Source: CAYWRO01 sp964460345
Lineage (GTDB): Bacteria; Planctomycetota; Phycisphaerae; Phycisphaerales; UBA1924
DNA length: 63,548 nucleotides
Assembly: GCA_964460345.1 (NCBI GenBank)
Contig: CAYWRO010000013.1
Span: forward strand, 1-63,548
Reading direction: 5' to 3'
Within the stretch, counting starts at the first letter, position 1. Every line of letters begins with the position of its first letter. Below the pieces are notes generated by a model. That model saw only the letters and a program-made list of their open reading frames with translations. It was not told the origin of the DNA and did not search any database. Shown here one piece after another: positions 7,595 to 16,095 of the stretch. A program made the translations under genes and the position numbers.

Positions 7595-9067
7595 TCAGTC
7601 GGCCGCGTGAACCATGGGGGAGGCGGCAAGATTCAGTGTCGTGATGTTCGTCTCGAAGCGGAAGGGGGAGGGCTCTGAGCCGCGGTCGGCGATGAAGATC
7701 TGGATTCGGTGGGTGGCCCCGTCGCGAAGCCACTCGAGGCGGCTGAGGTCGAGCCGCTGCGTCATGGCGGGCGCGGGGCTGATCTTTGCGGTGTTGCCGC
7801 CGCTGCTGGAGCCGTCGCCGGGGAAGCTGTCCATGTCCTTGGCGAAGGACATGAGCACGACGAGGTCCTGGAAGTCGACGTATTCGTGATCCAGCTTGTC
7901 GGTGGCCAGTTCGTACAGGTAGATGACCTGGTTGGGCGCGAGGCGGACCACGCCCTTCTTGGTGTCGACGTAGTCGGTCAGGAACTCGGCGGCGGCGGCC
8001 TGGTCCTGGAAGGGCTTGATGTCCGGGACGGGGTCGCCGTCGCGCAGGACCTTGACGAACTTGGAAGAGCTGCCGGAGTCAACGTTGTAGAGCTTGTTGC
8101 TGCCGTACCAACTCTGGCCGATGACGGTGACGGGCGTGCCCGCGGGGTAGATGGCGGGGAAGGTGTAGGTGCGGGGGTTTTTATCGTCGTTGATGTTGCC
8201 CTTGCTGGAGCTTGAGTAGGAGCCGAAGGGTTCAAAGTAGCTCTTGCCGATCCTGGCGCGCATGGTGATGGGCAGGCGGTGGCCGTCAAGGCTGAAGGCG
8301 ACACCGAGCACGGTCATCTGCGCGGCGAAGGGCTGATTCGGGCGCACGACGCCGTCAGAGATGCCGAAATCATCCATCATCTCCACGCCGTTGCCGGCGC
8401 CGCCGTCCATGACGAGTTTGCCGTCGATGTAGATCCAGACGTCCGCGGCGGTGGCGACGTCGATGTGCCAGTCCTCGGCGGCGTCGTGGATGAAGGTGGT
8501 CTCCATCGCGTAGGTGTACGCATCGTTCGTGCCTGAGCCGCCGGTGGCGTCCAGGTGGCCGCCGGAGTCGAGCGTGCCTTCGAAGACGTACTTTGTGTTC
8601 GAAGCGTCGCGCTTCAGGGTGACGGACCCGTGCTCGGTTGTGTTGACGCCAGGGACGTCGGTGAACAATTGGTCGAAGGAGGTCTTGCCCGTGACAGCGC
8701 CGCCGGACTTGCTGCGCGTTGCCTGTTCGGCGTCACCGTGCTGGCCGGCGACGTAGGGGGTCGTCGCGATGGGGTTCCCCTTTGCGTCTTCGGCGGGAGC
8801 CATGACCTTGTAGCCGGTGCTCGCGAAGGCGGGCGCCCCGTTGGCTCCAAGTTGCGGCGAAACGATGCCGACGTAGCGCCCCGCCCCGTCGGCGGCGCCC
8901 ATGCCGAAGTCCGGGTGTGCGCCCGGCTCGAAGTCACGGAAGACGCCGGGGATCGTGATCGACTGACGGGCGCGGTAGTCGTCAGGTCCGGCCGCGGCCT
9001 CGCTGACACCGAAGGTCGCACCCGCCAGGCTGCTCACCAGCACCATCATGTTCGTCGCACGCTTCAT
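7595..9067 (-). CDS. Secreted fibro-slime protein C, GDPVPDI-type cassette
   Basis: The 490-residue product has a signal peptide (about 1-26). Split fibro-slime domain: about 29-225 (FRDFEPGAHPDFG, FDQLFTDVPGVN, AADVWIYIDGKLVMDGGAG) and about 436-482 (QRLDLSRLEWLRDG, IFIADR, FRFETNITTLNL). The cassette between them, about residues 226-434, is unrelated to that of A and B. It contains LPITMRARIG, a GNINDDKNPRTYTFPAIYPA segment, VLRDGDPVPDI, and DFQDLVVLMSFA at its end. I do not know a function for it. ATG 9067 follows AAGGAG at 6 nt; a TTG start at 9082 is rejected. A terminator follows the gene, so it may be transcribed alone. Confidence 0.9.
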   Translation of the reverse strand: MKRATNMMVLVSSLAGATFGVSEAAAGPDDYRARQSITIPGVFRDFEPGAHPDFGMGAADGAGRYVGIVSPQLGANGAPAFASTGYKVMAPAEDAKGNPIATTPYVAGQHGDAEQATRSKSGGAVTGKTSFDQLFTDVPGVNTTEHGSVTLKRDASNTKYVFEGTLDSGGHLDATGGSGTNDAYTYAMETTFIHDAAEDWHIDVATAADVWIYIDGKLVMDGGAGNGVEMMDDFGISDGVVRPNQPFAAQMTVLGVAFSLDGHRLPITMRARIGKSYFEPFGSYSSSSKGNINDDKNPRTYTFPAIYPAGTPVTVIGQSWYGSNKLYNVDSGSSSKFVKVLRDGDPVPDIKPFQDQAAAAEFLTDYVDTKKGVVRLAPNQVIYLYELATDKLDHEYVDFQDLVVLMSFAKDMDSFPGDGSSSGGNTAKISPAPAMTQRLDLSRLEWLRDGATHRIQIFIADRGSEPSPFRFETNITTLNLAASPMVHAAD

Positions 9068-9400
9068 CGGCTGCTCCTTCAAACTTGGTCCGCTCTACGA
9101 CGTGGCCTTTGACGACCCGCCCGCCGAATCCCTCAACCCCATGTGAAGAGATCACAAATAGCGGCTTGAGCCGCAAGTGAAACTTTCGATGAGCGTGCGT
9201 CTGCACAACCGTCATGCGCGATCAGGCTGGCGCGGAAAGCGGGGCAGTTTGACTGAAAGTGTGCGGCTTGGGAGGGGTCGCGCGGTGGTGAGGAGGGGCC
9301 CGCGGCCGGTCGCCCGATCGGGAAGAGCGCAATTGGCAACGCACGGCTCCGTGGACGGAAGCCGTGCGCGCCTGAAGAGTCGGAGCCTGCTCGTGCCGGT
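9068..9400. other. Gap between fibro-slime genes C and D
   Basis: No convincing gene is present. A hairpin at 9341-9367 (GCACGGCT pairing with AGCCGTGC, extended by CCG/CGG with one bulge) could end the gene D transcript, though no T-run follows on the minus strand. The rest should contain the promoter of gene C, but I see no clear -35/-10 pair. Confidence 0.5.
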
Positions 9401-10903
9401 TTAGTCGAACTCGCTGCGGCCTGGCATGCGCGCCAGGTTTAACGTGGTGATGTTGGTTTCAAAGCGGAAGGGAGAAGACACGGGGTTGCGGTCGGCGATG
9501 AAGATCTGGATGTTGTGCGTGCCGCCGTCGCGCAGAAAGGCGAGCCGGTCAAGGTCGAGGCGCTGCCGCATGCCCGGGGCGGGTTCGACGCGTGAGGCCG
9601 CCGCTCCGCCGGGGCCGCCCGGGCCGGCGAGGTCCTCAAGATTGTGGGCGAGCTCCACGAGCACGACGAGGTCCTGGAAGTCCGCCGTCGGATCGGAGAG
9701 ATTTGAGGTGTACATCTCGAAGAGATAGATCGCCTGGTTGGAGGCGAGCCTGATGCGGCCGTCCTCAATGTAATCCGTGAGGAACGCCGCCGCGGCGGTC
9801 TGGTCTTCGAAGGGGTCGATGTCCGGGACCGGGTCGCCGTCTCGCAGGAGGAGGACGACGCTGCCGGGTGAGCGCGAGTCCACGGTCATATGAGAGCGCC
9901 AGTTTGAGCCGTCGGGCAGGAAGGAGCGTCCTGTGACGCTGAGGGGCGTGCCGGCGGGGTAGACATCCGGGAAGATGAAACGACGCGGGTTGTTATTGTC
10001 GTTGAGGTTGCCGCTGCGCGGATCGCTCAGGGGGCCGAAGGGAGAGAAGACCTCGCTGCCGACGCGAAACTGCGCCGTGACGGGCAGGAGCGTTTTGCCG
10101 GAGCTGAACGCGACGCCGAGGACGCTGATCGCCGCGGCGAAGGGCTGGCCCGGCTTGACGGTACCCTCGCCGATCTCGAAGTCCTGGAGGCCGATGAAGC
10201 CGGCGCCCGCGCCGGAGTCCATCACGAGCTTGCCGTCGATGTACACCCAGACGTCCGCGGCGGTGTCGACGTCCAGGAACCAGTCCTGGCCCGCCTCGTG
10301 GATGAAGGTCGTGGAGATTTCGTAGGTGTACGCGGCGTTTGTGCCGGAGCCGCCGCCGGGCGCATCGAGCGAGCCTTCGAAGATGTACGTGTCGTTCGAG
10401 GCGTTGCGGGTCATCGTGATGTTGCCCGGCGCGGTCTGGTTCACGCCCGGGACATCGGCGAACCATTGGGCGAAGGAGTTGGCGCTGGTGACCGCGCCGC
10501 CGGGGCCGGAGGCGACCACGGCCTCGACGTCGCCGGGGCGGGGACCGACGTACGGGACGGCCGCGGGAATGGCGATGCCGTCGGCGTTGGACGCGGGCGC
10601 CAGGAGCTTGCGCCCGGTGCTGGCGAGCACGGGAGCGCCGTCCGGTCCGAGCTGGTCGGCTGCGATGCCGACGTAGCGGCCCGGACCTTCGGCTGCGCCA
10701 AGGCCGAAATCGGGGTGGCCACCCGGCGAGCCGGCTGGCTCAAAGTCGCGGAAGGTTCCGCCGAGCGTGACGGCGGAGCGTGCGCGGTAATCATCGACGC
10801 TCGCGGGAGCCTGGCGCGGGCCCCATTGCGTGAGGGCCGAGGTGGCGCCCACCAGGCCGATGATTCCGCCAGCCAGCAACCAATGTCGCGTCGTTGCCTT
10901 CAT
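9401..10903 (-). CDS. Secreted fibro-slime protein D, GDPVPDI-type cassette
   Basis: This 500-residue protein is the closest paralogue of protein C. A signal peptide or N-terminal anchor covers about 1-25. Fibro-slime halves lie at about 37-232 (FRDFEPAG, AADVWVYIDGKLVMDSGAG) and 446-492 (QRLDLDRLAFLRDG, IFIADR, FRFETNITTLNL). The insert, about 233-444, matches that of C, including LLPVTAQFRVG, GNLNDNNNPRRFIFPDVYPA, LLRDGDPVPDI and DFQDLVVLVELA. The ATG at 10903 is preceded by GGAGAG at about 5-9 nt; the open frame runs on to 11479 but the extension is not protein-like and overlaps the ALDH gene. First gene of the four-paralogue array. Confidence 0.9.
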   Translation of the reverse strand: MKATTRHWLLAGGIIGLVGATSALTQWGPRQAPASVDDYRARSAVTLGGTFRDFEPAGSPGGHPDFGLGAAEGPGRYVGIAADQLGPDGAPVLASTGRKLLAPASNADGIAIPAAVPYVGPRPGDVEAVVASGPGGAVTSANSFAQWFADVPGVNQTAPGNITMTRNASNDTYIFEGSLDAPGGGSGTNAAYTYEISTTFIHEAGQDWFLDVDTAADVWVYIDGKLVMDSGAGAGFIGLQDFEIGEGTVKPGQPFAAAISVLGVAFSSGKTLLPVTAQFRVGSEVFSPFGPLSDPRSGNLNDNNNPRRFIFPDVYPAGTPLSVTGRSFLPDGSNWRSHMTVDSRSPGSVVLLLRDGDPVPDIDPFEDQTAAAAFLTDYIEDGRIRLASNQAIYLFEMYTSNLSDPTADFQDLVVLVELAHNLEDLAGPGGPGGAAASRVEPAPGMRQRLDLDRLAFLRDGGTHNIQIFIADRNPVSSPFRFETNITTLNLARMPGRSEFD

Positions 10904-11092
10904 CTGCTCTCTCCATGTGCATGGGTCGCCGCCCAGCGATTTTGAGCCGTGCAAGCTTTCGTTATCTTCGCCCGCTGCTCCAGCCTGCTTGTCGGTGCGG
11001 CCGCGGCCGGGTGCCGCTCTCGACGGCTCTGCGGCCTGCGCGGGCGGGTGATTGCACGTTCTCGGTCCTTCTGGCTGGGGGTGGCCGCCGCT

Positions 11093-11098
11093 TACACT
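11093..11098 (+). promoter_or_regulatory. -10-like TACACT, leaderless arrangement
   Basis: TACACT lies 6 nt before the ATG of the aldehyde dehydrogenase gene and no Shine-Dalgarno is present. Transcription starting 6-7 nt after this box would begin at the start codon itself. No good -35 was found. Confidence 0.5.
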
Positions 11099-11104
11099 CC
11101 GTGC

Positions 11105-12580
11105 ATGGAGATCACCAACCTGATTGAGGGCCGGTTTTGCCCGCCGCGGACCGGGCAGTGGCTGGAGAATGTTGAGCCGGCCACGGGCGCGGTGTACGGG
11201 CGGACGCCGGACTCGGGGCAGGAGGATGTCGCCGAGGCGGTCGCCGCGGCGGGTCGGGCGTTTGCGGGGTGGTCGGGGACGCCCGCGGCGGAGCGTTCGC
11301 GGCTGCTGTTGCGGCTGGCTGACCTCATTGAGCGGGACCTGGAGCGGCTGGCGCGGGCGGAGTCGATCGACACGGGGAAGCCGATTGCGCTGGCGCGGAC
11401 GGTGGACATTCCGCGCGCTGCGGCGAACCTGCGGTTCTTCGCGACGGCGATTCTGCATGGTTCGGCCGGTGCGCACCACATGGATGCGGGGGGCGTGCAG
11501 GGGCCGGGCGGTGGGGGGGCGCTGAACTACACGTTGCGGCGGCCGCGGGGCGTGGCGGGGTGCATCTCGCCGTGGAACCTGCCGCTGTACCTGTTTACAT
11601 GGAAGATCGCGCCGGCGCTGGCGACGGGCAACACCGTGGTTGGGAAGCCCTCAGAGGTGACTCCGATGACGGCGCATCTGCTGGGGGAGCTTTCGGTGGA
11701 GGCGGAGTTTCCGGCGGGCGTGCTGAACATCGTGCACGGACGCGGCGATGCGGCGGGGGCGGCGCTGGTGGAGCATCCGGATGTGCCGACGGTGTCGTTC
11801 ACGGGATCCACGAAGGTGGGGGCGTGGATCGGGGCGACAGCCGGATCGATGTTCAAGCGTGTGAGCCTGGAGCTTGGAGGGAAGAACGCGACCTTGATCT
11901 TTGAGGATGCCGACCTGGAGTCGGCAGTCCCGATCGCGGCGCGGGCGGCGTTTGCAAACCAGGGGCAGATCTGTCTATGCGGATCGCGAATCCTGGCGCA
12001 TGAGTCGGTTTTCGAAAGGGTGGTTGATGGCGTGGTGGCGCACGCGCGGTCGCTGCGGATTGGGGATCCGCTCGAGGAAGGAACGCAGCATGGCGCGCTG
12101 GTGAGCGAGGCGCACCGGGACAAGGTGGTCTCTTACATTCAGCGGGCGAAGGAACTCGGCGGGACGATTCGAGCCGGGGGAGACGTGGTGCGCGCGGAGT
12201 CGCTGCCGGCGCGGTGCGCGAAAGGGTACTTCGTGGCCCCGACGGTGATCACCGGGTTGGACAACGACTGCGCGGTGGTGCAGGAGGAGATCTTCGGGCC
12301 GGTGGTGACGGTGCAGTCCTTTCGGACGGAGGCCGAGGCGCTGGCGCTGGCGAACTCAACGAAGTATGGACTGGCGGCGTCGATTTTCACGCGCGATGTG
12401 GGGCGGGCGCACCGGGTCGCCGCGGCGGTGGAGGCGGGGATTGTGTGGGTGAACTGCTGGCTTCTGCGCGACCTGCGGACGCCGTTTGGCGGGATGAAGT
12501 CGTCCGGGGTCGGACGCGAGGGGGGCGAGGAGGCGCTGCGGTTCTTCACCGAGGCGAAGAACGTGTGTGTGAGCTTGTGA
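11105..12580 (+). CDS. Aldehyde dehydrogenase, aminomuconate/hydroxymuconate-semialdehyde type
   Basis: This 491-residue cytoplasmic NAD(P)-dependent enzyme oxidises an aldehyde to the acid. The full ALDH active site is visible: SPWNLP with Asn158, the cofactor Lys181 in VVGKPSE, Glu256 in LELGGK and the catalytic Cys290 in FANQGQIC. The C-terminal CWLLRDLRTPFGGMKSSGVG followed by FFTEAKNV is the form seen in 2-hydroxymuconic and 2-aminomuconic semialdehyde dehydrogenases (ALDH8-like). No aromatic-degradation genes lie nearby, so the substrate is uncertain. The start MEITNLIEGRF aligns with family N-termini; an open frame 52 codons longer is not protein-like. Length is normal for the family. 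Confidence 0.92.
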   Translation: MEITNLIEGRFCPPRTGQWLENVEPATGAVYGRTPDSGQEDVAEAVAAAGRAFAGWSGTPAAERSRLLLRLADLIERDLERLARAESIDTGKPIALARTVDIPRAAANLRFFATAILHGSAGAHHMDAGGVQGPGGGGALNYTLRRPRGVAGCISPWNLPLYLFTWKIAPALATGNTVVGKPSEVTPMTAHLLGELSVEAEFPAGVLNIVHGRGDAAGAALVEHPDVPTVSFTGSTKVGAWIGATAGSMFKRVSLELGGKNATLIFEDADLESAVPIAARAAFANQGQICLCGSRILAHESVFERVVDGVVAHARSLRIGDPLEEGTQHGALVSEAHRDKVVSYIQRAKELGGTIRAGGDVVRAESLPARCAKGYFVAPTVITGLDNDCAVVQEEIFGPVVTVQSFRTEAEALALANSTKYGLAASIFTRDVGRAHRVAAAVEAGIVWVNCWLLRDLRTPFGGMKSSGVGREGGEEALRFFTEAKNVCVSL

Positions 12581-12626
12581 TCGCGGCGGGTTCTCGCGGC
12601 GAGCGTTGAGTGTCGGCAAGGAAAGG

Positions 12627-12654
12627 AGCGGGGCCGCCCGATGGCGGCCCCGCT
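12627..12654. terminator. Hairpin between convergent genes
   Basis: AGCGGGGCCGCC, loop CGAT and GGCGGCCCCGCT form a perfect 12-bp stem between the ends of the ALDH gene and the dockerin gene. No T-run follows on the plus strand, so it may act as a bidirectional or factor-assisted terminator. Confidence 0.6.
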
Positions 12655-12698
12655 TGTGGTTGACTCGTAGCAGGTTGTCGCAACTTGAGAGGCGACGG

Positions 12699-14426
12699 TC
12701 AGCAGGGGCTGCCCGCGCTGGCCTGGAACCAGCAGTCGAGGAACTGCAGGAGATCGAAGACGTCGGTGGCGCCGTCGCCGGTCAGATCGGCGCTCGGGGC
12801 GGCCGCGAACCAGGCGTTGACGTAGGCCAGCAGGTCGAAGACGTCGACCTGCGCAGCATTGCCATCCCACTCACAGTCACAGGCGGGGAAGCGGACGCAG
12901 ATGTTGTCGATGAAGAACTCCTGGCCGCCGAGCGCGAAGCGGAGGACTGGGCCGGTGAGCACGCCGCGGCCGCAACGCCCGAGGGGGGTATCCGTGAAGG
13001 TGTTGGTGTAGAGAACGCCCGGCGCGATCGCGACCGGAGCAAGCTCGATCTCGCCGATGAAGCGGGGCGCGCCGTTGACCTCGAGATTCTCGGTGCCGCC
13101 CTGGTCAAACCACTCGAACTCGACGCTTTCGGGAATACGACCGAGGGCGTTGATGTCGAAGTAGACGACGACGTTGTTGGTCTCGATCACCTGGCTGTCC
13201 TGGCAGGTCGGGAACGCCGGATCAATCTGCGCGAAGTTAAAGAAGGGGCCGGCGAAGAGGTGCAGGTCGGAGACGTGCAGGGGGATGCCGTTCTCCGTGA
13301 ACATGGGGCCGGGAACGTTGAAGGTTTCGCCAAGCGGCCGGGATTCGGCGTTGACGATGGCGTCGCAGGGCTCGGGCGGTTCGCCAAGAACAACGCAGAT
13401 GTTGTCGATCCAGAGTTCCTGCCCGCCGATGAGGAGGCGCTGGACGTCGCCGGTCAGGGTGACGGTGCCGCAGCGGCCGCCCGCGACGGGAACGAAGGTG
13501 TCCGTAGCGGTGACGCTGGGGGCGACAAGGGCAGGCAGCGCGGCAAAGTCTGGGACCTCGTGGCGCGGGGCCGCGTTGACCTTCAGGTTCTCGCTGCCGC
13601 CGAGATCAAGGTAATCGAACTTCACGGCAATGACCGGTGCGCCGAGGCCGGAGAAGTCGAACCCGGTTGAGATGTTGTTGAGGCGCATCGTCTTGTTGTC
13701 CAGGCAGTTGTTGGCCGGTTCGATGCGCGCCTCGTTGAAGGCGACGAAGGTCCCGAGGGTGAAGTCGTGCACGGAGACCGGGATGTTGTCCTCAACGAAG
13801 ATGACGTCGCCGGGGGCGTTGCCGTGAGGCCCGCCCCAGGCGTCGCCAAAGGCGAGGGATTCGAAGTCCACGCCGAACTCGCACGGATCAGTTCCTCCGC
13901 ACGGCGCAGGGTCGTCGCAGCGAGCCCCGCTGTCGAACACCACGGCATGGAACTGCCCAATCTCACCCGCGCCTGCGCCATGGATCATGACGAGGTATTC
14001 GCGCCCCGCTTCTGTGCAGAAGCGGACCGTCGCGCCCGTAGGCGCTGCGCACGCGTTGGCGCTGCCGGTGACGCACTGCGCCGCGTCGCACGGGCCGCAG
14101 TACACGCTGATGGCAGAGTCGTACTGCGCAAAGGCGCTGTTGTTCACATCGGTGCAGGTCGAGATGGTGACAAGGTTGCCGTTGCCAGTGAAGCGGAAGA
14201 AGGCGTTGTTGGCCGCCAGCGGGACGCCACAGTCCGGCATGGGGTCGAGCGTCATGCCGGGCGACGCCGTGTCGCCGCGGACAAACTGCGGTGTGGGGCT
14301 GAGCGGCAGGGCCAGCGGCGGCGCCGTCGCGCACGTGTCGGATGCAGCGGTCTGGGCGACGGCCGGCGCGGCGACCGCGACAACCACTGTGCTGGCGACG
14401 ATCGTGAGTGGATTGTGAACTCGCAT
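12699..14426 (-). CDS. Secreted GC-type dockerin protein, 575 aa
   Basis: A signal peptide (about 1-25) is followed by a Cys-rich N-terminal region (about 30-170), then two related beta-rich repeats of about 170 residues. Each repeat starts CD/CE with a F-E-S or N-A-E-S segment, contains GGSENLKVNAAPR or GGTENLEVNGAPR, and ends GGQELWIDNICV or GGQEFFIDNICV. The C-terminus is a dockerin-like tandem: CDCEWDGNAAQVDVFDLLAY and DLTGDGATDVFDLLQFLDCW. In planctomycetes such ends are called GC-type dockerin and are thought to anchor or assemble surface proteins; no cohesin partner is visible here. The ATG at 14426 follows GGGAGG at 5 nt. The substrate or ligand is unknown. Confidence 0.88.
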   Translation of the reverse strand: MRVHNPLTIVASTVVVAVAAPAVAQTAASDTCATAPPLALPLSPTPQFVRGDTASPGMTLDPMPDCGVPLAANNAFFRFTGNGNLVTISTCTDVNNSAFAQYDSAISVYCGPCDAAQCVTGSANACAAPTGATVRFCTEAGREYLVMIHGAGAGEIGQFHAVVFDSGARCDDPAPCGGTDPCEFGVDFESLAFGDAWGGPHGNAPGDVIFVEDNIPVSVHDFTLGTFVAFNEARIEPANNCLDNKTMRLNNISTGFDFSGLGAPVIAVKFDYLDLGGSENLKVNAAPRHEVPDFAALPALVAPSVTATDTFVPVAGGRCGTVTLTGDVQRLLIGGQELWIDNICVVLGEPPEPCDAIVNAESRPLGETFNVPGPMFTENGIPLHVSDLHLFAGPFFNFAQIDPAFPTCQDSQVIETNNVVVYFDINALGRIPESVEFEWFDQGGTENLEVNGAPRFIGEIELAPVAIAPGVLYTNTFTDTPLGRCGRGVLTGPVLRFALGGQEFFIDNICVRFPACDCEWDGNAAQVDVFDLLAYVNAWFAAAPSADLTGDGATDVFDLLQFLDCWFQASAGSPC

Positions 14427-14538
14427 GTGAGCCTCCCTTTGCGTATGCATGTGTCGACGGTGCGAAGCACCGCTCTGAGGGACATGCGACAAAGGAAGAG
14501 CACGGGGCTTATCGAATCGTGCAGCCAGTGCTACGCCG

Positions 14539-15942
14539 TCAGGCCTCCTCCGCCTCGAAGACGAAGTTGATCAGATACTCCGCCCCCCAAACCGGATAGC
14601 TCTCGCGCACTCGAAAGCCGACGAACTCGTCCGGCGACCAGCCCTGTGAATGAATCAGGTGGGCCGCCAGTTCTCCCAGCCGGTCGCATGCCGGCAGAGA
14701 CGCCGCGGCGATCGCCTCGCCCCCCTGCCCGAGCACTTCAACGACAGGCCGTTCCGGAAGCCGATCGAACCAGCGATCCTCCGGCATGTTCCCCGGCCGC
14801 AGGTCCACGGGGCCGCGGCGTCCCAGAGCGATGGTCGAGGCGGTCGGCACGCTGTTGCGCGCCAGCGTCTTGTGGAGCAGGGCCACCATGACCAGGTTGC
14901 GCGATGGGCCGTCGCTGACGATCGAGCAGATCTGCACGGGAGCTTCAGAGGGCAGCGCCGCCGGATTCGTCACGCCCGTGACCTTCATCCCGAGCACGAC
15001 GTCGAAGGGGGAGCCGGATTCACCACCCTCCGGCTCGACAAGCACCGGCGTGCTTCCAACGCCGGGCTTTGCGACGACACGGGGGAGCGGTCGTGAGCAG
15101 AACGGCGCCAGCAGGGTTACGGGGCCATCGCCTGGCGCGTGGCCGGAGGCGATCGGCATTGCGGCGGCCCCGGGGGCCAGCGCGCCCGAGTCGCCGAATG
15201 CGTAGCGGCTCATCGGGCAGATGGGCAGTGCGCCGGCTGCACGTTCGACGCCGAGCATGCCCATGACGCTGAGCGCATCCATCTTCGTGGGATCGCCCCC
15301 CGAATCCTGCGACTGCGGGCGGTAGATCTGAAGGAGGAACTGCGTGCGGAACGAGCGCCGAACGACTGCGGAGATCCCGTGAAAGGCGAGTTCTCTGGCA
15401 TCTGCCGGGCCGTCGGGCGGGCGTCCCTCGGCTCGAACCTCAAGGCGGCCGGGCGCGCCGGTAACGCCCGGCCCGGGCACATCGGCGGAGGGCAGTTCGG
15501 TCTGGGCATCCTGCACTGTGAGTTCGACCGCGGCGATCAGGCGCTTCTGGCTGCCGCCGTGTTCATCGATGAGCGCGGCGTAGCGGTCGACGGCGGCGCG
15601 GGTGGACTCGATCTGGGCCTCCTCCACGCCGCGCTCGCGGGCCGCCTCGACGATCTGGTGGAGGCCCTTGACGCCCGGGAAGTACGTGAGCGCCACGAAG
15701 GCGTCGCCGCGGCGGCGGCTGGCCCGCACGAGCCGCTGGCAGACCGGCCGCGTCACGCCCAGCCATTCGCTCATGCCGGCGATCGTCCGCGCGGCCACGG
15801 GGAACGAGCGGATCAGGGCGGCGGTTTCGGCCTGCAGCCGCTCGCCGACGCGCCGGGCCTCGTCGGCCTGCCCGGCCGAGAGCCGGCGCTGGCGACTGGG
15901 CACCTCCACGACCTTCCTGGCTGTGTGGTCAACGCGTGACAT
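14539..15942 (-). CDS. Putative HTH DNA-binding regulator, divergent from dockerin gene
   Basis: The 467-residue soluble protein belongs to no family I can name. Near residues 45-80 the segment ARTIAGMSEWLGVTRPVCQR has the spacing of a helix-turn-helix, followed by a conserved-looking YFPGVKGLHQIVEAARERGV. The remaining ~350 residues could be a ligand-sensing part; they contain no catalytic motif I recognise. The ATG at 15942 is chosen because TATGGT stands 6 nt upstream in a leaderless arrangement; a GTG 17 codons earlier would overlap the repeats in the shared promoter region. Divergence from a dockerin gene over repeated sequence suggests it may control that gene and itself. Confidence 0.7.
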   Translation of the reverse strand: MSRVDHTARKVVEVPSRQRRLSAGQADEARRVGERLQAETAALIRSFPVAARTIAGMSEWLGVTRPVCQRLVRASRRRGDAFVALTYFPGVKGLHQIVEAARERGVEEAQIESTRAAVDRYAALIDEHGGSQKRLIAAVELTVQDAQTELPSADVPGPGVTGAPGRLEVRAEGRPPDGPADARELAFHGISAVVRRSFRTQFLLQIYRPQSQDSGGDPTKMDALSVMGMLGVERAAGALPICPMSRYAFGDSGALAPGAAAMPIASGHAPGDGPVTLLAPFCSRPLPRVVAKPGVGSTPVLVEPEGGESGSPFDVVLGMKVTGVTNPAALPSEAPVQICSIVSDGPSRNLVMVALLHKTLARNSVPTASTIALGRRGPVDLRPGNMPEDRWFDRLPERPVVEVLGQGGEAIAAASLPACDRLGELAAHLIHSQGWSPDEFVGFRVRESYPVWGAEYLINFVFEAEEA

Positions 15943-15963
15943 GGAGCAACCATATCTCGGTTT

Positions 15964-16017
15964 GTCCTCAAAGCCACCCCAAAATGAGGGCACATCGAGA
16001 ACAAAATGTCCTCAAAG
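15964..16017. promoter_or_regulatory. Direct repeat GTCCTCAAAG, possible operator
   Basis: Identical 10-mers GTCCTCAAAG lie at 15964-15973 and 16008-16017, 44 bp apart (about four helical turns). The first is just upstream of the regulator's -10-like box, the second abuts the -35 of the dockerin gene. A CAAAATG word is also duplicated at 15980 and 16002. GTGTC-CTT-GACAC at 16018-16030 is a perfect inverted repeat over the -35. Confidence 0.5.
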
Positions 16018-16022
16018 TGTCC

Positions 16023-16050
16023 TTGACACAGGTTCGCGCGGGTGTACTCT
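16023..16050 (+). promoter_or_regulatory. Sigma70-like promoter of the dockerin gene
   Basis: TTGACA at 16023-16028 and TACTCT at 16045-16050 are separated by 16 bp, with a TG pair just before the -10. The predicted transcript would start near 16057, about 40 nt before the ATG. Confidence 0.55.
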
Positions 16051-16095
16051 TTGGGCCGGATCTGAGCCCACACCTCTCACCTGGAGCCTCTCACC

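Noticed and set aside
10904..11479. N-terminal extension of fibro-slime protein D to 692 residues
   Set aside because: The extension is Arg/Pro-rich, lies before the signal peptide and overlaps the 5' part of the ALDH gene.
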